Shown one piece after another: positions 5,962 to 7,976 of a DNA stretch of 7,976 nt. This stretch comes from an uncultured Catenibacterium sp. (GTDB lineage: Bacteria > Bacillota_I > Bacilli_A > Erysipelotrichales > Coprobacillaceae), in NCBI GenBank assembly GCA_900764725.1, contig CAAFPB010000447.1:1-7976 (forward strand), in the 5' to 3' direction. The number at the start of each line of letters is the position of its first letter. Position 1 is the stretch's first letter. The translations under genes and the position numbers were made by a program. The notes under the pieces are model-generated. The model had not been told where the DNA came from, searched no databases, and was given only the letters and a program-made list of their open reading frames with translations.

Positions 5962-7755
5962 TTAATCCTCCTTAAATTCTACTATATCTTCACCGAACAT
6001 ATCTAAGGCATACTTCTGTGCATCATTCAGATCCACTCTTTTTAAATCATATCCATCAATATGTTTTAATGTGATTGGTCGAGGCTGAGGTAACTGCTTG
6101 CTTCTTGCAAGTTGAATATAATGTTGTCTCATCTCTAACCATGCATCATGCTGCATACCAATAAATCTATATTCATGTCCTAATACATCCTTAATTAAAG
6201 ATGATAATTGTTTATAGTTCTTATAATAGTTTGCAGCATTAACATCAGGTATTAAATCAAATTCAATAATTAAACCATCACGACTTGCTGCAACTGGATG
6301 TCCCTGTGATAACATACTTGCTGCTTTGGCGGTATTCATATTAGCCATATAACGTCTAATCACTGGCCACTTTTCCTGTATTTCATTTAAGATCTTACGA
6401 TCTGCCTGTACAAGAATATTTAATATATCACCTTGATCTACTTCGATATTATCATCAGATACGTATGTTTCTGGTTCTTCCTTCTTTTCATAATTGAATT
6501 GAGGGATTGGTTCTTCTTTCTTTTCATAGACTGGTTCTTCAATCTCTTCTTCAATTGGTTCAAAGACAGGTTCATCCATTACTTCTTCGATTGGTTCAAC
6601 TTTTTCTTCAACCTTCTTTACTTCTACAGGTTTTACAGGTTCTTTTTTAATAGGTGTATATTCAATCTTTTGACTTGGTGCATGTTCCTGATTACATAGT
6701 CTTAATAATGCGAGTTCAAAATAAATATGTGGATCAGTGGCTCTAATATACTTCTCACTTGCATCCATTAATATATCAATAAAATTAAAACATTCATCAC
6801 TTGAAATATAAGGTACAATATTGTCTAAGTCTTTTTGTGTCATGACTGACATTATAGAAATATCTTTTGTGTTTCTATAAACAACTATGTCTTTTAATAT
6901 ATCAATTAAGTCAAATGTCAATCTCTTGATATCAATACCACTCTTATCCATCTTATCAAGTATCTTTAATGATTCAGACATATTCTTAGATAATAAAACT
7001 TTTAATAAGTTTGTCTTATCATCCATGGATACAATACCATAAATAGTATGAATATCTTCGATACTTAAATGATCATCGTTATATGCAAGACATTGTTCAA
7101 GGATGGATAATGCATCTCTCATCCCACCATTCGCAAGTCTCGCTATTAATTCTAATGAGCCATCATCATATGTCTTACCTTCCTCTTTTAAGACATACTG
7201 CATTCTTTGTACCATTTCCTGATCAGTTAATCTTGTAAAATCAAATCTCTGACATCTAGAAATAATAGTAGGTAAGATCTTATGAGGTTCTGTAGTCGCA
7301 AGAATAAAGATGACATGTGCAGGTGGTTCTTCTAATGTCTTTAATAATGCATTAAAAGCACCTGGTGACATCATATGCACTTCATCGATGATATAGACTT
7401 TATATTGTCCCTGTGTTGGTGCATATTTCACCTTATCAATCAGACTTCTTACTTCTTCTACCCCATTATTGCTGGCAGCATCTATTTCAATTACATCTGG
7501 ATGTGTTCCATTTTCAATCTGTTTACAATTTTCACATTCACCACATGGTTTAGAATCACCAGTACAATTAACTGCCTTAGCCAATAGCTTTGCGACAGTT
7601 GTCTTCCCTGTTCCACGTGGACCACAAAATAAATAGGCATGCGCAATCTTCTTTTCATCAATTGCATGCTTTAATGTAGTAATAATTGCTTCCTGTCCTG
7701 CAACATCTTTAAATGTCTGTGGACGGTATGTTCTATATAATGATTTATATGCCAT
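5962..7755 (-). CDS. dnaX: DNA polymerase III subunit gamma/tau
   Basis: DnaX is the ATPase motor of the clamp loader and, as tau, couples polymerase and helicase. In the 597-residue product the AAA+ region has Walker A GPRGTGKT (45-52), a zinc module (Cys64, Cys71, Cys74, Cys77), Walker B IIDEVH (122-127), the SRC arginine-finger motif (166-168), and sensor 2 GGMRDAL (210-216). Domain III follows to about 358, then a Pro/Glu/Lys-rich linker (about 360-440) with the repeated unit YEKKEEP, then a C-terminal tau domain. The start is set at ATG 7753-7755 because MAYKSLYRTYRPQTF is the family N-terminus and AAGGAG (7770-7765) lies nine bases upstream; ATG 7761 and TTG 7764 sit too close to that site. 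It opens the dnaX–ybaB–recR operon. A run AAAAAAG in the linker is discussed as a finding. Confidence 0.97.
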   Translation of the reverse strand: MAYKSLYRTYRPQTFKDVAGQEAIITTLKHAIDEKKIAHAYLFCGPRGTGKTTVAKLLAKAVNCTGDSKPCGECENCKQIENGTHPDVIEIDAASNNGVEEVRSLIDKVKYAPTQGQYKVYIIDEVHMMSPGAFNALLKTLEEPPAHVIFILATTEPHKILPTIISRCQRFDFTRLTDQEMVQRMQYVLKEEGKTYDDGSLELIARLANGGMRDALSILEQCLAYNDDHLSIEDIHTIYGIVSMDDKTNLLKVLLSKNMSESLKILDKMDKSGIDIKRLTFDLIDILKDIVVYRNTKDISIMSVMTQKDLDNIVPYISSDECFNFIDILMDASEKYIRATDPHIYFELALLRLCNQEHAPSQKIEYTPIKKEPVKPVEVKKVEEKVEPIEEVMDEPVFEPIEEEIEEPVYEKKEEPIPQFNYEKKEEPETYVSDDNIEVDQGDILNILVQADRKILNEIQEKWPVIRRYMANMNTAKAASMLSQGHPVAASRDGLIIEFDLIPDVNAANYYKNYKQLSSLIKDVLGHEYRFIGMQHDAWLEMRQHYIQLARSKQLPQPRPITLKHIDGYDLKRVDLNDAQKYALDMFGEDIVEFKED

Positions 7756-7784
7756 CTTCATCAACTCCTTTCCTTATTATACAT

Positions 7785-7807
7785 AAAAAAAGGTGCCTTA
7801 GCACCTT
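7785..7807 (-). terminator. Rho-independent terminator of the Bax inhibitor-1 family gene
   Basis: On the minus strand AAGGTGC (7807-7801) pairs with GCACCTT (7796-7790) around the four-base loop TAAG, and is followed by seven T (7791-7785, two of them in the stem). The upstream gene's stop codon (7806-7808) overlaps the stem. It separates that gene from dnaX, whose ribosome binding site begins only 15 bases beyond the T tract. Confidence 0.85.
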
Positions 7808-7976
7808 AATTATTATCACTTACTAACATCAATATATCGATAAGAATATTGATGAAATCCATATAGAGCTGTAATGCACAAAGTAGTGCTACACCTTGTA
7901 ATGCTTCTTGAGATGCAACTTCATAGGCATACTCGATATGTTTAAAATCATATAGAGTAAGTCCAGTAAAGACTGC
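7806..7976 (-). CDS. Bax inhibitor-1/YccA family membrane protein (partial, C-terminus)
   Basis: The last 56 residues of a protein continuing beyond the right edge are visible: AVFTGLTLYDFKHIEYAYEV, then a hydrophobic segment with ALLCALQLYMDFINILIDIL near the end, and a stop at 7806-7808. The pattern of F-TGLT-YD, then ALxLYxDFINxF/L at the C-terminus, is characteristic of the Bax inhibitor-1 (TMBIM, YbhL/YccA) family of seven-helix membrane proteins, some bacterial members of which conduct calcium. Only part of the penultimate and last membrane segments is seen, so the length, start and any upstream neighbours are unknown. Its own terminator follows at once, making it a separate transcription unit from dnaX. 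Confidence 0.85.
   Translation of the reverse strand, partial: AVFTGLTLYDFKHIEYAYEVASQEALQGVALLCALQLYMDFINILIDILMLVSDNN

Noticed and set aside
6480..6620. Repetitive GAA/AAG-rich stretch, considered as a DNA tandem repeat
   Set aside because: Units are irregular and follow the Pro/Glu/Lys-rich linker of dnaX (repeated YEKKEEP); this is low-complexity protein sequence, common in the tau linker, not a repeat array.
6433..6699. Plus-strand open frame rich in Phe, Trp and Asp opposite the dnaX linker
   Set aside because: It is the antisense of the Glu/Lys-rich linker codons; the odd, highly biased composition and absence of a start signal mark it as a shadow. The other plus-strand frames are likewise opposite well-identified genes.
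7776..7781. Minus-strand TATAAT just upstream of dnaX, a possible dnaX promoter
   Set aside because: Transcription would start around 7769, inside the AAGGAG ribosome binding site (7770-7765), and no -35 is visible at normal spacing. The real dnaX promoter was not identified.

Overview
The window is AT-rich. All ten genes are read from the minus strand, with short gaps or overlaps. Gene content and order (dnaX–ybaB–recR, then tmk–holB–ricT–trmN6-like–rsmI) match the near-origin housekeeping block of low-GC Firmicutes. The arrangement is more compact than in Bacillus subtilis: yaaL, bofA, darA, yaaR, yabA and the GIY-YIG gene yazA are absent from their usual places. This fits a reduced lineage such as Erysipelotrichia/Coprobacillaceae, but the taxon is an inference from gene order and protein style.

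Layout, in the direction of transcription (high to low coordinates): (1) the C-terminus of a Bax inhibitor-1 family membrane protein (7806-7976, cut by the window edge), closed by a terminator at 7785-7807; (2) dnaX, ybaB and recR (7755-5062), separated by 1-2 bases and closed by a terminator at 5027-5056; (3) a single gene for an ATP-grasp protein resembling the R2K group (5009-4221), with its own terminator; (4) a five-gene operon tmk, holB, ricT, tRNA1(Val) methyltransferase and rsmI (4151-52), with a plausible sigma-A promoter at 4177-4205, overlapping or nearly abutting reading frames, and a strong terminator at the left edge. No gene-free stretch exceeds 300 bases.

Functionally, dnaX and holB encode two parts of the polymerase III clamp loader (tau/gamma and delta'). 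RecR and YbaB act in recombinational repair and on the nucleoid, and Tmk supplies dTDP for dTTP. RicT belongs to the Ric (Y) complex, and the last two genes are methyltransferases acting on tRNA and 16S rRNA. The ATP-grasp gene is the one non-canonical insertion.

The most notable signal is a pair of exact 16-bp parS-type palindromes (TGTTTCACGTGAAACA), the binding site for ParB/Spo0J. One forms the core of the 36-bp perfect palindrome that also looks like the rsmI terminator (18-53). The other lies inside holB (2756-2771), where it is read as Met-Phe-His-Val-Lys-His. Together they suggest a chromosomal ParB loading zone close to oriC.
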